From an uncultured Bacteroidota bacterium (GTDB lineage Bacteria; Bacteroidota; Bacteroidia; Flavobacteriales; Flavobacteriaceae), in contig CABZAE010000004.1 in NCBI GenBank assembly GCA_902523635.1, forward strand, positions 1 to 64,000: 64,000 bases of DNA, in the 5' to 3' direction. Shown here piece after piece: positions 17,697 to 29,177 of this stretch. The notes below the pieces were generated by a model. It was given only the letters and a program-made list of their open reading frames with translations, searched no databases and was not told where the DNA came from. Within the stretch, counting starts at the first letter, position 1, and each line of letters begins with the position of its first letter. Both the position numbers and the translations under genes were made by a program.

Positions 17697-19001
17697 ATGA
17701 GTTCAATTGTGGCTATTGTTGGTAGACCTAATGTCGGAAAATCAACTCTATTCAATAGATTAATTCAAAGACAAGATGCGATTGTTGACTCTCAGAGCGG
17801 AGTTACTAGAGATAGGCATTACGGTTTCTCCTTTTGGAATGGTAAGGATTTTACTGTAATTGACACTGGCGGCTACATGTTAGGAGGAGAGGATAATTTT
17901 GAGAAAGAAATTAACCACCAAGTAATCATTGCTGTTGAGGAGTCCGACATCATAATATTTACAGTTGATGTTGAGACTGGTCTGAACTCAATGGATAATG
18001 AAATATCTAAACTTCTTCATAAATCAGGAAAACAGGTAGTTTTGGCAGTAAATAAAGTTGATAATAGCAAAAGAATTATAGATACCAGCGAGTTTTTTAA
18101 ACTGGGTTTTGAGAACTCATTCAATATTTCTGCAATCAACGGAAGTGGAACAGGTGAACTTCTCGATAAAATTGTTCAATTTATACCAGATAAAAAAAAT
18201 ATAGATAATGATAATTTACCAGGTTTTGCTGTTGTTGGAAGACCAAATGCTGGTAAGTCCTCGTTTATTAATGCACTACTTGATGAAGAAAGATATGTTG
18301 TAACTGAAACAGCTGGCACAACTAGAGATAGTAATAATACACGGTACAATCGTTTTGGATTTGACTTTAATTTAATTGATACAGCTGGAATTCGTAAAAA
18401 ATCCAAAATAAAAGAAAATATTGAATTTTACTCTGTTGTAAGGTCAATTAGAGCAATTGAAAATGCAGATGTATGTTTTTTGATATTTGATGCAACAAGA
18501 TCCTTTTCTTCTCAAGTAAAGAATATTTTTTGGTTAGCTGCAAGAAAAAATAAAGGAATAGTAATTTTAATAAATAAATGGGATTTAATTGACAAGGGCT
18601 CAACAAATACAAAAAAAGTTCAGGAAAAAATTAAAGGTGAGATCAAGCCATTTACAAATGTTCCAATAATTTTCATATCAAGTTTAACAAAACAAAGGGT
18701 ATTTAAAGCTTTAGAATCTGGAATGGACGTCTACAACAACAGGCAAAGAAAAATTGTCACTAGAAAACTCAATGACAAGTTGATTCCAATTATTTCAAAA
18801 AATCCTCCACCCGCTACTAAAGGTAAATATGTAAAAATTAAGTTTTGCACACAGTTACCATCATCATATCCCCAATTTGCTTTTTTTTGTAATCTTCCAC
18901 AGTATGTTAAAGAACCTTACAGAAGATTTCTTGAAAATAAAATAAGAGAACTTTACAACTTTGAAGGTGTGCCAATTAGTGTTTTTTTTAGAAAAAAGTA
19001 A
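17697..19001 (+). CDS. der: GTPase Der (EngA)
   Basis: Double-GTPase ribosome-assembly factor for the 50S subunit (434 residues). The first G domain has GRPNVGKS (8-15), DTGG and NKVD. The second has GRPNAGKS near residue 180, DTAG and NKWD. A C-terminal KH-like domain contains KIKFCTQLPSSYPQF. The length is normal for the family. It converges on the MerR gene with 3 bp between the stop codons, so transcripts from both sides meet here. Confidence 0.96.
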   Translation: MSSIVAIVGRPNVGKSTLFNRLIQRQDAIVDSQSGVTRDRHYGFSFWNGKDFTVIDTGGYMLGGEDNFEKEINHQVIIAVEESDIIIFTVDVETGLNSMDNEISKLLHKSGKQVVLAVNKVDNSKRIIDTSEFFKLGFENSFNISAINGSGTGELLDKIVQFIPDKKNIDNDNLPGFAVVGRPNAGKSSFINALLDEERYVVTETAGTTRDSNNTRYNRFGFDFNLIDTAGIRKKSKIKENIEFYSVVRSIRAIENADVCFLIFDATRSFSSQVKNIFWLAARKNKGIVILINKWDLIDKGSTNTKKVQEKIKGEIKPFTNVPIIFISSLTKQRVFKALESGMDVYNNRQRKIVTRKLNDKLIPIISKNPPPATKGKYVKIKFCTQLPSSYPQFAFFCNLPQYVKEPYRRFLENKIRELYNFEGVPISVFFRKK

Positions 19002-19004
19002 AAT

Positions 19005-19322
19005 TTAAAGCTCATTTTTAATATTGATTAAAATTGTCTTTAATTTTTCTAGAGTTCTAATGATTTCAAATTTTTTTTTAGATAATTTGAGTTGTTCTTT
19101 TGCTCCATCAAGCGTATAACCTTTTTCTTTTACCAAATGATGAATTATTTGAAACTTTTCAATGTCGAGTGCAGAGTATCTTCTTGTGCCTTTGAGATTT
19201 TTTTTTGGTTGCAAAACATCAAACTCTTTCTCCCAGTAACGAATTAGTGATGGATTTACACTGAAAGCTTCTGAGATTTCACCAATTGTGTAGTACAGTT
19301 TTTCGGGCAGATTAATATGCAT
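19005..19322 (-). CDS. MerR-family transcriptional regulator
   Basis: Small regulator (105 residues) with an N-terminal MerR winged helix-turn-helix: YYTIGEISEAFSVNPSLIRYWEKEF, quoted as YTIGEISEAF and SLIRYWEKEF, then the wing KGTRRYSALD. A helix (EKFQIIHHLVKEKGYTLDGA) and a short coiled coil follow. There is no C-terminal ligand-binding domain and no metal-binding Cys cluster, as is usual for the small MerR proteins found beside an M23 peptidase in flavobacteria. It starts 2 bp after that gene's stop. The regulated target is not known. Confidence 0.85.
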   Translation of the reverse strand: MHINLPEKLYYTIGEISEAFSVNPSLIRYWEKEFDVLQPKKNLKGTRRYSALDIEKFQIIHHLVKEKGYTLDGAKEQLKLSKKKFEIIRTLEKLKTILINIKNEL

Positions 19323-19324
19323 TA

Positions 19325-20302
19325 TTAATCCAATGATTGATTTTCTTGACTGGCAATTTTTAATAATTCCTCAAATTCCTCAGGTGTTAGATTTCCATAG
19401 TAGAAATTTATTGGATTAACTCTTTTACCATCTTTAATGACTTCGTAATGTAAGTGAGGGGCTTGTGATCGTCCAGTATTTCCGACATATCCTATTATAT
19501 CTCCTTTTTTTACGATTTGATTTCTCTTTACATTATACTTATTGAGGTGAGCATAAAGTGTTACATAACCAAATCCATGATCAATTCTAATATGTTTTCC
19601 ATATCCTGATGATCTAGAATCTGCACGAATAATCTTACCATCGCTTGCAGCATATATTGGTGTCCCTCTGGGTGCACTAAAATCCATTCCGCCGTGCATT
19701 CTTCTAGATTTTGTAAAAGGATCAATTCTGTAACCAAATCCAGAGGCCATTCTAGTTAAATCGTCATTTTTAACAGGCTGGATTGATGGAATTGCAGCCA
19801 ATAATTTTTCTTTTTCTCCTGCTAATCTTTCAATTTCATCTAATGATTTAGATTGGATTACAATTTGTTTAGTTAGAATATCTATTTTTTTGGTGGTTTC
19901 AATTATTAGATCAGAATTTTTATATCCAATAAGATTTTCGTATCTGTTAACTCCTCCGAAACCAGCTTTTCTTACTTCACTGGGTATTGGGTTGGTTTCA
20001 AATAAAACTCTGTATATATTATTATCTCTTTGTTCGATATTCTCCAAAACAACATTTAACTGGTTTATTTTTTTATTCAAAAGATCAAATTGGATTTTAT
20101 AATTTGAAATTTCTCTTGCTTGTGATAGTTCCGTAGGAGTGTTTATTACGGAAGAATTTAGAAGAATTAAAAGTATCATACTTCCAAATATGAATGACGC
20201 AAATAAGAACGAAAAGATTTTTTTAAGTTGAGACTTACTATTTATTTCAATCTTTCTGTATGAAAGAGTGTTGGGGTCATAATAGTATTTGGTCTTAAAC
20301 AT
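19325..20302 (-). CDS. M23-family peptidoglycan endopeptidase, membrane-anchored
   Basis: Zinc endopeptidase (LytM type, 325 residues). The N-terminal 27 residues are cytoplasmic, followed by one membrane segment (about 28-50), a coiled coil (about 60-165) and a LytM domain. Zinc ligands are His203 and Asp207 (HGGMD) and the second His of HLH (283-285), with His252 in the YAHL segment. It probably cuts cross-linked peptidoglycan or acts in cell-shape control. It is co-transcribed with the MerR gene downstream. All catalytic residues are present. Confidence 0.9.
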   Translation of the reverse strand: MFKTKYYYDPNTLSYRKIEINSKSQLKKIFSFLFASFIFGSMILLILLNSSVINTPTELSQAREISNYKIQFDLLNKKINQLNVVLENIEQRDNNIYRVLFETNPIPSEVRKAGFGGVNRYENLIGYKNSDLIIETTKKIDILTKQIVIQSKSLDEIERLAGEKEKLLAAIPSIQPVKNDDLTRMASGFGYRIDPFTKSRRMHGGMDFSAPRGTPIYAASDGKIIRADSRSSGYGKHIRIDHGFGYVTLYAHLNKYNVKRNQIVKKGDIIGYVGNTGRSQAPHLHYEVIKDGKRVNPINFYYGNLTPEEFEELLKIASQENQSLD

Positions 20303-20393
20303 TAACTAAATTATAGTATTTTTACAGATTAAGAGAACATTTACAATAGTCAAAAATAATAAAATTATTAAATAGTTTTTCTAACAAGCTTAA

Positions 20394-23018
20394 ATGGATT
20401 CAAGTCAAATTCGCTCTACATTTTTTAAATTCTTTGAGGAGAAAAAACATAAAATAGTAGATTCAGCTCCGATGGTCTTAAAAAATGACCCTTCATTAAT
20501 GTTTACAAATGCAGGAATGAATCAATTCAAGAGCCACTTTTTAGATTGTTCTGAGTTAGTTGACAAAAGAGTTGCAAATACCCAAAAATGCCTTAGGGTC
20601 TCTGGAAAACATAATGATCTTGAAGAAGTAGGAATCGACACTTACCACCACACAATGTTCGAAATGTTAGGTAATTGGAGTTTTGGAGAATATTTTAAAA
20701 AAGAAGCTATTGAGTGGGCTTGGGAACTTTTAACAGAAGTGTACAAAATAGAAAAAAAAGATTTGTATGTAACAGTCTTTGAGGGATCAGTTAAAGATGG
20801 TACAACGATAGATTCCGAAGCCAATGATATATGGAAAGGTATCATAGATGAAGATAGAATCGTTTTGGGAAACAAAAATGATAATTTTTGGGAAATGGGT
20901 GACCAAGGACCGTGTGGTCCGTCCTCAGAAATTCATATTGACATTCGCCCTGAAAAAGAAAAAAATAAATTACCTGGTATTGAATTAGTAAATAAAGATC
21001 ATCCTGAAGTGATCGAAATTTGGAATCTTGTATTTATTGAATTTAATAGAAAAAAGGATGGTAGTTTAGAGAAATTACCATCAAAACATATTGATACAGG
21101 AATGGGTTTAGAAAGATTAGCAATGGTTATTCAAGGCCACAAATCCAATTACGATACAGACATATTTAAACCTCTTATTAATGAACTTGAACAAATTTGT
21201 AGAGTAAAATATGGAGAAAAAGAAGATATTGATACAGCGATAAGGGTAGTAGTTGATCATGTAAGAGCTATTGCTTTTTCAATAGCTGACGGACAGTTGC
21301 CATCTAACAATGGTGCTGGTTATGTAATAAGAAGAATATTAAGAAGAGGTGTTAGATATGGTTATACTTTTTTAAACCAAAAAAATCCATTTATTTACAA
21401 ACTTGTAAAAAAATTATCATTCCAATTTTCGTCAGTTTTCCCTGAAATTAAAAGCCAAATTGAATTAATTGAAAATGTGATTAAAGATGAAGAAAATGCA
21501 TTTTTTAGAACATTGGAAAATGGTATTATCAAATTAAATCAGATTATTAAAAATATTAGTGAGGATAAAATATCTGGGGATGATGCTTTCTTATTATATG
21601 ACACTTATGGGTTCCCAATTGATTTAACTTCTCTTATACTTAAAGAAAAAGGACTTGATTATGACCACAAAAAATTTGAAAAACTTTTAGAAAAACAAAA
21701 AATCAGATCAAAATCAGACCAAACAAAATCTATTGATGATTGGATAATAATTAATAATTCAAGCAATACAACATTTATTGGTTATGATCATTTTAATTCA
21801 AAATCTAAAATTTTAAAATATAGATTAGTTGAAGACAAAAACGGCAAAATACTATACCAAATAGTTTTTGATAAAACACCATTTTACGCTGAGGGAGGTG
21901 GTCAAATTGGAGATTCTGGATTTTTTAAGTTAGATTCCTCAAAATCTGAAAAGTTTTCGATTCTAAATACGTTTAAAGAAAATGAAACAATAATTCACAT
22001 TTCGGAAAATATTCCAAAAAACAAACATCAAGAATTCCTTTTAAACATTGATTATAAAAAAAGATCCTCAATTAGTCGCCATCATACTGCGACTCACCTT
22101 TTGCATCAAGCTTTAAGAAATATTTTGGGAGATCACGTTCAACAAAAAGGTTCTTTAGTTTCTGAAAACTATCTTAGGTTTGATTTCTCTCACTTTTCAA
22201 AACTAACTTATGATGAATTAAATAAGGTTGAAACTTTTGTTAATGAAAAAATCTCTGAGAAAATTGATTTGGTTGAAAAAAGAGACTCAACACTTAATGA
22301 ATGTCTCGAATTAGGTGCAATTGCATTGTTTGGTGAAAAATATGGTAAATACGTAAGGTCAATTAAATTTGGAGATTCCTTTGAATTGTGTGGTGGAACT
22401 CATGTTAAAAACACTATTGACCTACGTACTTTGATCATAACATCTGAGTCAGCCATTTCAACTGGAGTTAGAAGAATTGAAGCTTTGTGTGGCGATAGTG
22501 CACTTGATTTTCTTAAAAACAGATCCAAAACAATTGATCAAATCAATAAAATTTTGTCGACTAGTGTAGATCATGTTGATTCAATAAAAAAGTTAAAGGA
22601 AAATAATTCACTAACCCAAAAAAAACTTGATAAAACAAATGATCAATTAATTAACTATTATCTTAAAGATATACAACAAGAATTAATTGTTAAAAATGAC
22701 ATAAATTTTTGTTCAATCAAGATAAACTGTGAGCCTCAAGTTCTAAAAAATATAGCATTTAAGTCATCAAAATTAATTGAGAATTTAGTTTTAATTATAG
22801 GTTCAATCTATCAAGATAAAGTATATGTAATTTGCCAGATTTCCAAAAATCTAACAGAACAAAAAGGAATGGATGCTAGAGAAATAAATAAAAAAATATG
22901 TGATGAAATTGAAGGTAATGGTGGAGGTCAGTCTTTCTTCACAACCGCCTCTAGTCCAAATACCCAAAAACTTGATGGGCTTTTAAATTCTTCTGAAAAA
23001 ATTGTTTTTAATTCTTAA
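20394..23018 (+). CDS. alaS: alanine--tRNA ligase
   Basis: Class II alanyl-tRNA synthetase (874 residues, normal length). The N-terminal catalytic domain begins RSTFFKFFEEKKH and has PSLMFTNAGMNQFK. The editing domain has HHTATHLLHQ near 563, and the zinc/editing motif CGGTH is at Cys666. The C-terminal DHHA1 domain includes GNGGGQSFF. Its last 11 bp overlap the convergent lipoprotein gene. It has its own upstream region (20303-20393), divergent from the M23 peptidase gene. Confidence 0.97.
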   Translation: MDSSQIRSTFFKFFEEKKHKIVDSAPMVLKNDPSLMFTNAGMNQFKSHFLDCSELVDKRVANTQKCLRVSGKHNDLEEVGIDTYHHTMFEMLGNWSFGEYFKKEAIEWAWELLTEVYKIEKKDLYVTVFEGSVKDGTTIDSEANDIWKGIIDEDRIVLGNKNDNFWEMGDQGPCGPSSEIHIDIRPEKEKNKLPGIELVNKDHPEVIEIWNLVFIEFNRKKDGSLEKLPSKHIDTGMGLERLAMVIQGHKSNYDTDIFKPLINELEQICRVKYGEKEDIDTAIRVVVDHVRAIAFSIADGQLPSNNGAGYVIRRILRRGVRYGYTFLNQKNPFIYKLVKKLSFQFSSVFPEIKSQIELIENVIKDEENAFFRTLENGIIKLNQIIKNISEDKISGDDAFLLYDTYGFPIDLTSLILKEKGLDYDHKKFEKLLEKQKIRSKSDQTKSIDDWIIINNSSNTTFIGYDHFNSKSKILKYRLVEDKNGKILYQIVFDKTPFYAEGGGQIGDSGFFKLDSSKSEKFSILNTFKENETIIHISENIPKNKHQEFLLNIDYKKRSSISRHHTATHLLHQALRNILGDHVQQKGSLVSENYLRFDFSHFSKLTYDELNKVETFVNEKISEKIDLVEKRDSTLNECLELGAIALFGEKYGKYVRSIKFGDSFELCGGTHVKNTIDLRTLIITSESAISTGVRRIEALCGDSALDFLKNRSKTIDQINKILSTSVDHVDSIKKLKENNSLTQKKLDKTNDQLINYYLKDIQQELIVKNDINFCSIKINCEPQVLKNIAFKSSKLIENLVLIIGSIYQDKVYVICQISKNLTEQKGMDAREINKKICDEIEGNGGGQSFFTTASSPNTQKLDGLLNSSEKIVFNS

Positions 23019-23544
23019 TTTTTTCGGATCCAGGGGGATAATATGCTAAAATTTTATTAACGTAGTTGCTAATCATTTCATCTCTATTTTCAGTACGATT
23101 GTCGAGATAACCTATTCCTTTGCCTTGCCAAATAAGTTGTTTGGATTTTGCATCAATTATATCAATATACAATACTCCCTCAGAAGTCGAATGGGAAATT
23201 CTTCGATACCCATTACCAAAATAAAATGGTGACCAACCATAAAAATAAGGGTTGTAAAAGGAATTATCAATATAAATATTTTCTGATGATTCTGTAGAAA
23301 TGTTAATTAATAGGTCGGGTGTTTCACTGATAACCAATTGTTTGGATTTTAAATTCTCTTCAATGGCTTTTAAAATTCTTTTTTTGTCAATATCAGAAAT
23401 TTCAACTTGATCAATACCGGCTTTGTAAAAAGCGAAAGACATGTATGAGTTAAAATTGGCTTCAGAATCAAAGTCAGAATAAACTCTAATTGAATAACAA
23501 CCGTTTAAAAGAAATAATAAGGATATTAGTAGGAACTTTTTCAT
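23008..23544 (-). CDS. DUF4136-like lipoprotein
   Basis: Lipoprotein of 178 residues: lipobox LLNGC (Cys16), then VYSDFDSEANFNSYMSFAF, the pattern of DUF4136 proteins, and IDIIDAKSKQLIWQGKG in the middle. Members of this family are periplasmic or outer-membrane proteins with no established function. It ends inside the last codons of alaS on the other strand. Family assignment is by pattern recognition. Confidence 0.75.
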   Translation of the reverse strand: MKKFLLISLLFLLNGCYSIRVYSDFDSEANFNSYMSFAFYKAGIDQVEISDIDKKRILKAIEENLKSKQLVISETPDLLINISTESSENIYIDNSFYNPYFYGWSPFYFGNGYRRISHSTSEGVLYIDIIDAKSKQLIWQGKGIGYLDNRTENRDEMISNYVNKILAYYPPGSEKIKN

Positions 23545-23593
23545 ATAAAATCTTTAAGCAATAATTGTGCCTTTTAATTTAGTATAAATAATA

Positions 23594-23622
23594 TTATGTT
23601 TGAATAACTCGAACAAACATAA
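23594..23622. promoter_or_regulatory. perfect 9-bp inverted repeat at the start of the desulfhydrase-like gene
   Basis: TTATGTTTG, an 11-bp spacer and CAAACATAA form a perfect palindrome whose right arm touches the start codon. The left arm contains TATGTTTG, a match to the -7 promoter consensus. It could be an operator or a leader hairpin that covers the start. It lies between divergent genes. Confidence 0.35.
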
Positions 23623-24542
23623 TGTTTTCTTTCGCAAATAAAACTATCACAAATCAGAAAGTTGATCTACCAATTTTAAACAAAAAAAAAATTGAGTTGT
23701 TTATTAAACGAGAGGATCTTATTCATACTATTATTTCTGGAAATAAATTTAGAAAACTAAAATATAACATTTTAGAATTAAAAAAATTAAGAAAAAGACA
23801 AATTATAACTTTTGGAGGGGCATTTTCGAATCATTTATTTGCATGTGCTTACTTAGGTTACATTAACAAAATTAAAACTGTAGGAATTATAAGGGGCGAG
23901 GAACTGGAATTTGAAGAATTAAATTATAATCTAAAGCAATGTCAAAAATTTGGAATGGAACTTAAATTTATTTCAAGAAATGAATATAAAGAAAGAAATA
24001 ATCTTAGATATCAAAAATATCTCTTAAATAAATTTGATAGATCTTACTTAATTCCAGAGGGTGGAACTAATGATTTAGGGGTTTTAGGATGCCAAGAAAT
24101 ACTTAATGAAAATGATAAATATTTTGATTCAATTTGCTGTCCTGTTGGATCTGGAGGAACAATTTCAGGATTAATAAATGAATCTAAAGAAACACAAATT
24201 GTTATCGGATTTTCGGCATTAAAATCCAGTGGAGTTGAAAAGGTAATTAATGGATTTGTTACAAAAAAAAATTGGAAAATTTATCAAGATGATTTGTTTG
24301 GTGGTTATTCCAAAATTGATGAAAAATTAGTTAGTTTTATAAATGATTTTTTTAGGAATTACAAAATTTTATTGGATCCAATTTACAACTCCAAGATGCT
24401 ATATAAGATTATTAGTTTAATCAACAATAATAACCATGACTTTGGCAAGAAGATTTTAATGATTAATACGGGAGGTTTACATTCGATAAAGGGAATCAAC
24501 CAAAAACTATCAAAAAAAGGATGCTCAATAATAAATCAATAA
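23622..24542 (+). CDS. PLP-dependent D-cysteine desulfhydrase / ACC deaminase family enzyme
   Basis: Fold-type II PLP enzyme of 306 residues. The lysine motif is [11 protein letters not shown] (probable PLP Lys42), followed by [23 protein letters not shown] and the phosphate-binding GSGGTISG. The family covers D-cysteine desulfhydrases and 1-aminocyclopropane-1-carboxylate deaminases. Substrate specificity cannot be settled here, and in marine bacteria most are D-cysteine or related desulfhydrases. The gene overlaps the following glucosaminidase by 22 bp. Confidence 0.82.
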   Translation: MFSFANKTITNQKVDLPILNKKKIELFIKREDLIHTIISGNKFRKLKYNILELKKLRKRQIITFGGAFSNHLFACAYLGYINKIKTVGIIRGEELEFEELNYNLKQCQKFGMELKFISRNEYKERNNLRYQKYLLNKFDRSYLIPEGGTNDLGVLGCQEILNENDKYFDSICCPVGSGGTISGLINESKETQIVIGFSALKSSGVEKVINGFVTKKNWKIYQDDLFGGYSKIDEKLVSFINDFFRNYKILLDPIYNSKMLYKIISLINNNNHDFGKKILMINTGGLHSIKGINQKLSKKGCSIINQ

Positions 24543-25348
24543 TTTTTTTATTATCACTTATTTTTCTGTCTTGTGGATCAAATAAATTATCATATGAGAA
24601 GAAAAACGTTAGAAATATTGAAAATAAATCGTCAAAATCGATTGAAAGATTTTTCAAATCTATGTCGTCAAAAGAAAGAACACATTGGTATGTAAATACA
24701 TACAGAAAGATTGCAATAAACGAAATGAGAAAATACTCTATACCTGCAAGCATAACTATGGCTCAAGGTATATTGGAGTCAAACTCTGGAATGGGATCTT
24801 TGGCGATGAAATCAAATAATCATTTTGGAATAAAATGTCATAAATCTTGGAGAGGTAAAAAAGTTTATCATGACGATGATAAAAAGGGGGAGTGTTTTAG
24901 AAAATATAAAAACCCTGAGAAATCTTATAGAGATCACTCGCTTTTTTTGGTAAACAGGGACAGGTATGGGGATTTGTTTAAAATTAAGGGTGGTAATTAT
25001 GTCAAGTGGGCAATTGGTTTAAAATCTGCAGGATATGCTACAGATCCAAGTTATGCACAAAAACTAATTTCTTTAATTGATAGATACGAATTGTGGAAAT
25101 TAGACGGTTTAAAAAAACCTATTAAGTCTAAAAAGGAGTTAAAGCAAAAAAATGTAAAATCAGTCGAAGATAAATCCTTACCAAAAAATAAAGACAAAAT
25201 TTCAAACATTAAACAATATGTAGTAAAAAAAGGTGATACTCTTTTTAGTATATCGAAAAAATACAATGTAAGTCTCAGTGAGTTAAAAAAAATAAATAAA
25301 ATCCAATCCAATGAAATTAGTGTTGGACAAATATTAAAAATTAAATAG
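24521..25348 (+). CDS. lipoprotein glucosaminidase with LysM domain
   Basis: Peptidoglycan hydrolase (275 residues). Lipobox IFLSC gives Cys18. The GH73-type glucosaminidase domain (about 55-190) has [12 protein letters not shown] with candidate catalytic Glu86, then NNHFGIKCH and YRDHSLFL. A lysine-rich linker leads to one LysM domain at the C-terminus ([18 protein letters not shown]) that binds peptidoglycan. The start overlaps the preceding gene by 22 bp in another frame, and hemL begins on the base after its stop codon. Confidence 0.88.
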   Translation: MLNNKSIIFLLSLIFLSCGSNKLSYEKKNVRNIENKSSKSIERFFKSMSSKERTHWYVNTYRKIAINEMRKYSIPASITMAQGILESNSGMGSLAMKSNNHFGIKCHKSWRGKKVYHDDDKKGECFRKYKNPEKSYRDHSLFLVNRDRYGDLFKIKGGNYVKWAIGLKSAGYATDPSYAQKLISLIDRYELWKLDGLKKPIKSKKELKQKNVKSVEDKSLPKNKDKISNIKQYVVKKGDTLFSISKKYNVSLSELKKINKIQSNEISVGQILKIK

Positions 25349-26635
25349 ATGTCATATAAGAAAAGTGTAAAACTATTTAATGATGCAAAAAAAGTAATTC
25401 CTGGGGGGGTTAACTCACCAGTAAGAGCATTTAAGTCAGTTGGTGGAAACCCAATTTTTGCTTTAAAGGCAAAAGGAGCATATGTTTATGATGAAGATGG
25501 TAATAAATATATAGATTTCATTTCATCGTGGGGCCCGATGATTCTTGGACATGCTCATCCCAAAATAATTAGTGAAATTAATAGAGTTGCTAAAAACGGA
25601 ACCTCATACGGGATGCCTACTTTACTTGAAACAAAATTGGCTAAACTTGCTATTTCAATGGCTCCAAATATTGACAAAATAAGATTTGTTAATTCAGGAA
25701 CAGAGGCATGTATGAGCGCAATACGTTTAGCTCGAGGTTTTACCAAAAAAAATAAGATTATTAAATTTTCAGGGTGCTATCACGGCCACTCTGATTCTTT
25801 TTTGATTGATGCTGGAAGTGGAGCTGTAACTTTTGGCGAACCCAACAGCCCCGGTGTAACCCCAAGTACTGCTAATGATACGATTGTGTCACCATATAAT
25901 GACTTCGAAAGTTTGAAAAAAATCTTTGAGAATAACACTGGTGAGATCGCTGCCGTTATCATTGAACCGATTGCAGGTAATATGGGCTGTATTCTCCCAA
26001 AAAATGATTTTTTGTTCAAACTAAGAAAAATCTGTAGTGAAAATGAAACTTTACTAATTTTTGATGAAGTTATGACCGGTTTTAGGTTAGCTAAAGGTGG
26101 TGCACAGGAAAGATTGGGTGTTAATGCAGATATAATTACATATGGAAAAGTCATTGGTGGTGGCCTCCCTGTGGGAGCATTTGCGTCTAGAAATGAGATC
26201 ATGAATGAGTTGTCGCCTGATGGAAAAATATATCAAGCCGGGACTCTTAGTGGAAATCCGTTGGCAATGATTGCGGGCTTAACCACACTAAATATTTTGA
26301 ATGAAAACCCTGAAATATACAAAAGTCTAGATAGCAAGACTGAGTATTTAAAAAAAGGAATGATTTCAATATTAAAAAAAACTAAAATTCCTTTTACTAT
26401 AAATAGTTTTGGATCAATGATTTCATTACATTTTTGTAAAAATCCTGTAGTAGACTTTAAATCAGCAATGAAAGGAGACAACCAACATTTCAAAAATTAT
26501 TTCCACGGAATGCTCAAAGAGGGAATCTACTTGCCCCCGAGTCCTTTTGAAAGCTATTTTCTTAACGATTCACTTTCCTTTGATGATATAGAATATACAC
26601 TAAGTTCTCTTGAAAAGATTATAGAAAAAATTTAA
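25349..26635 (+). CDS. hemL: glutamate-1-semialdehyde 2,1-aminomutase
   Basis: PLP-dependent aminomutase (428 residues) that makes 5-aminolevulinate in the C5 pathway of haem synthesis. Visible motifs: [11 protein letters not shown] at the N-terminus, [34 protein letters not shown], and the PLP lysine in [15 protein letters not shown] (about residue 266). It directly follows the glucosaminidase stop. The last 4 bp overlap the convergent metalloprotease gene. The function is secure. Confidence 0.96.
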   Translation: MSYKKSVKLFNDAKKVIPGGVNSPVRAFKSVGGNPIFALKAKGAYVYDEDGNKYIDFISSWGPMILGHAHPKIISEINRVAKNGTSYGMPTLLETKLAKLAISMAPNIDKIRFVNSGTEACMSAIRLARGFTKKNKIIKFSGCYHGHSDSFLIDAGSGAVTFGEPNSPGVTPSTANDTIVSPYNDFESLKKIFENNTGEIAAVIIEPIAGNMGCILPKNDFLFKLRKICSENETLLIFDEVMTGFRLAKGGAQERLGVNADIITYGKVIGGGLPVGAFASRNEIMNELSPDGKIYQAGTLSGNPLAMIAGLTTLNILNENPEIYKSLDSKTEYLKKGMISILKKTKIPFTINSFGSMISLHFCKNPVVDFKSAMKGDNQHFKNYFHGMLKEGIYLPPSPFESYFLNDSLSFDDIEYTLSSLEKIIEKI

Positions 26636-29112
26636 GTTTTGCTCATATCAATAATACTTTGAATTTTTATAATCAAATTCTGAGCGTGGATCTTGCTCAT
26701 TTGATCATTGGTTTTTTTCAAATATTTAGATAAGTCTTTTTCAATAGTCATTATTTGGCTTAATGCAACAGCTCTTATGTCAGATTGACTAACTTTAATT
26801 GTGGTGGTGTAGTTCCTGTAGCTTGGTGAGACATAATCCTGCTCGTTCTTAAGTAAATGTTCTATTCTTTCGATATAAGCAAGTTGAAGATTCCTTCTAA
26901 ATGTTTCAATTTTAGAAAATTGATAAATTTCGTTCCAAATCCCTTTTCTTAAGTCGCTCATCATTTCGATGTAACTGTAGGCTTGATCTCCGTTAAGTGC
27001 TTCATTTTCAATCATTCGCGCTATTCTTCCAAAATCCAAAAGTCTATTCAAATAGCTGGACTGCATAGATCTTATTCTATTAATAGTCCCAGCAAATTCA
27101 ATTTTGGTTAAAATTTCTTTATCAATAATCCAGAACGGTGTTTTAAATAAATTTTGATTTAAAAAAATTAAACATGCCTTTTGAAAACTTTTATCGACAT
27201 GAGAATAGACGGCTCCTTTCTGATCAGCGGTTTTGTAATACTGGTAAACACCACCTATATTATTTGTTACATGACCCATATATCTTCTAAATTGGCTTAA
27301 AACTTGGCCATACATATATTCGAGCTCGTCATAAGTTTCGCCATCCTCAGTAGTCCAATCAATTAATTTTGGAACTATTCTTTTTAAGTTTTTTATTCCA
27401 TACTCACTCGCTTTGATTGCATCATCACCAAGATCCTCAGTTTGAGAACTGGGATCAATACCAGCACTACCAAATCTATACATCATGTCATTTTCTTTTT
27501 CAATAATCCAACTCTTTAAAATTTTAATTTCTTCATCTTGACTTACATCAAGTATCGGCTTGTACCCCCATTTTACTGAATACTTATCATAGATACCAAC
27601 ATTCGGACTTTCCCATTCGGATGGTGTTAGCACTACATTTTCATCCTGAGGTTGTGCCACATAATTAAATCTCGCATAATCCATAACAGAGGGAGCTGTT
27701 CCATACTTTTTTGTAAATGAAGATGATCTCAGTGAATCTACTGGATAGGCACTACTGCTGCCCATGTTGTGTGGTAAGCCAATTGTGTGTCCAACTTCAT
27801 GTGCTGAAACAAACCTGATTAGTTGACCCATGACCTCGTCTTCAAATTCAGTAGATCTAGCCTTGGGATTTACAGCAGCTGTTTGAACAAAATACCAATT
27901 TCTCAAAAGTTTCATTACATTATGATACCAATTTATATCAGACTCTATAATTTCACCAGATCTGGGATCACTTACATGTGGTCCATTAGCATTAAGTGAA
28001 GGCGAAGCCAAATATCTAACAACTGAATATCTAATATCCTCAGGACTCCAATCAGGATCTTCCTCCTTTGTGGGTGGGTCCTTTGCTATAATAGCGTTTT
28101 TAAACCCTGCCTCTTCAAAAGCAGCTTGCCAATCTTCAATTCCTAGTTTTATATATTTTTTCCATTTTTTTGGGGTTCCACGATCTAAATAATATACTAT
28201 TGGTTTTTTGGGTTCAACCAATTCTCCATTTTTAAAATTTTCAATGTCTTCATCACGTACTTCTAATCTCCATCTGTCCAAATACTTAACTGTTTCAGCT
28301 TCTTGGTTATCAATCCCATAGTCTGTTTGGCTTGTCGTAAACCAACCAACTCTCTCGTCGAAGTACCTTCTTTTCATAGGGACTTTCGGCAGAAGAATCA
28401 TAGAGTTATTCAAAACCATTGAAACAACCCCATTTTTTGTATTGGATGATCTGTAAGTTTTAATGTGCCGAGACTCAACATTTAATGGAAAACTTCTGAT
28501 GGATTCTATAAATGACAGTTTTGTATCTAAACTAGATAAATTATAAGTTTTTCTGGATGATTGTGGAAATCCAAATGACTTGACGTCTCTTTCGAAAAGT
28601 TCTGTAACATCAATTAATAATGAATTTTTGGACTCATTTATTGCCTCAACACTGAAACTAGCTATAATAGGTTCAAAGTTTGAATTTGACACAGCTTCTC
28701 TCATGGGCAAAGAATCAGATGCAAAAACAGAATATGATGCCTCTCTCAAAAGTATTTTATTATTAAATTTTTCCCATCTCAACACCTGTTCACTCATTTT
28801 GTGTCGAGATAATGGAATTTCTCTGGCCATTTTTACAATTCTAGTGACCATTAAAAACTCCCTGTTTAATAAGCTGTCATTGATTTCAAAATAAAATTTT
28901 TCATCAACTTTATGAACGTCAAATAAGCCCTGATCAGTAACGGTGTTATCATCAATTATTTCGCTGTAATTTTTTAAGTCTTGACTTGAATTCTGTTCGT
29001 TGGCCTCTTTTATGGCGTCTATTAGTTCATCACGACTTTGGGAATTAACTTTATCAATTGAAGCGAGCGCAAAGAAAAAAAATAAAACCAGAAATTTATA
29101 TTTATCAATCAT
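26632..29112 (-). CDS. secreted zinc metalloprotease (gluzincin-like, DUF5117/DUF4953 type)
   Basis: Secreted zinc metalloprotease of 826 residues with a signal peptide ending near NSQS. An N-terminal beta-rich domain precedes the catalytic motif [11 protein letters not shown]: His438, Glu439, His442 and His448 give HExxHxxGxxH. A Met-turn-like [10 protein letters not shown] follows. A helical C-terminal domain of about 250 residues completes the protein, as in the DUF5117-DUF4953 proteins of Bacteroidota. Although the zinc motif is of metzincin type, the substrate and role are unknown. It is a paralogue of the protein at 58629-61163, sharing the domain order and motifs such as EEAGFKNAI / EKAGFKNAI. 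Confidence 0.85.
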   Translation of the reverse strand: MIDKYKFLVLFFFFALASIDKVNSQSRDELIDAIKEANEQNSSQDLKNYSEIIDDNTVTDQGLFDVHKVDEKFYFEINDSLLNREFLMVTRIVKMAREIPLSRHKMSEQVLRWEKFNNKILLREASYSVFASDSLPMREAVSNSNFEPIIASFSVEAINESKNSLLIDVTELFERDVKSFGFPQSSRKTYNLSSLDTKLSFIESIRSFPLNVESRHIKTYRSSNTKNGVVSMVLNNSMILLPKVPMKRRYFDERVGWFTTSQTDYGIDNQEAETVKYLDRWRLEVRDEDIENFKNGELVEPKKPIVYYLDRGTPKKWKKYIKLGIEDWQAAFEEAGFKNAIIAKDPPTKEEDPDWSPEDIRYSVVRYLASPSLNANGPHVSDPRSGEIIESDINWYHNVMKLLRNWYFVQTAAVNPKARSTEFEDEVMGQLIRFVSAHEVGHTIGLPHNMGSSSAYPVDSLRSSSFTKKYGTAPSVMDYARFNYVAQPQDENVVLTPSEWESPNVGIYDKYSVKWGYKPILDVSQDEEIKILKSWIIEKENDMMYRFGSAGIDPSSQTEDLGDDAIKASEYGIKNLKRIVPKLIDWTTEDGETYDELEYMYGQVLSQFRRYMGHVTNNIGGVYQYYKTADQKGAVYSHVDKSFQKACLIFLNQNLFKTPFWIIDKEILTKIEFAGTINRIRSMQSSYLNRLLDFGRIARMIENEALNGDQAYSYIEMMSDLRKGIWNEIYQFSKIETFRRNLQLAYIERIEHLLKNEQDYVSPSYRNYTTTIKVSQSDIRAVALSQIMTIEKDLSKYLKKTNDQMSKIHAQNLIIKIQSIIDMSKT

Positions 29113-29177
29113 AATTTTAATTTATATCAATTTTTGAGAAAGTTAATGATTTTCAGAGATAATGCTATTAAAATAAC

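Noticed and set aside
25780..26202. A 140-codon minus-strand open frame inside hemL
   Set aside because: Antisense to conserved hemL motifs; low-complexity hydrophobic product with no recognisable domain.
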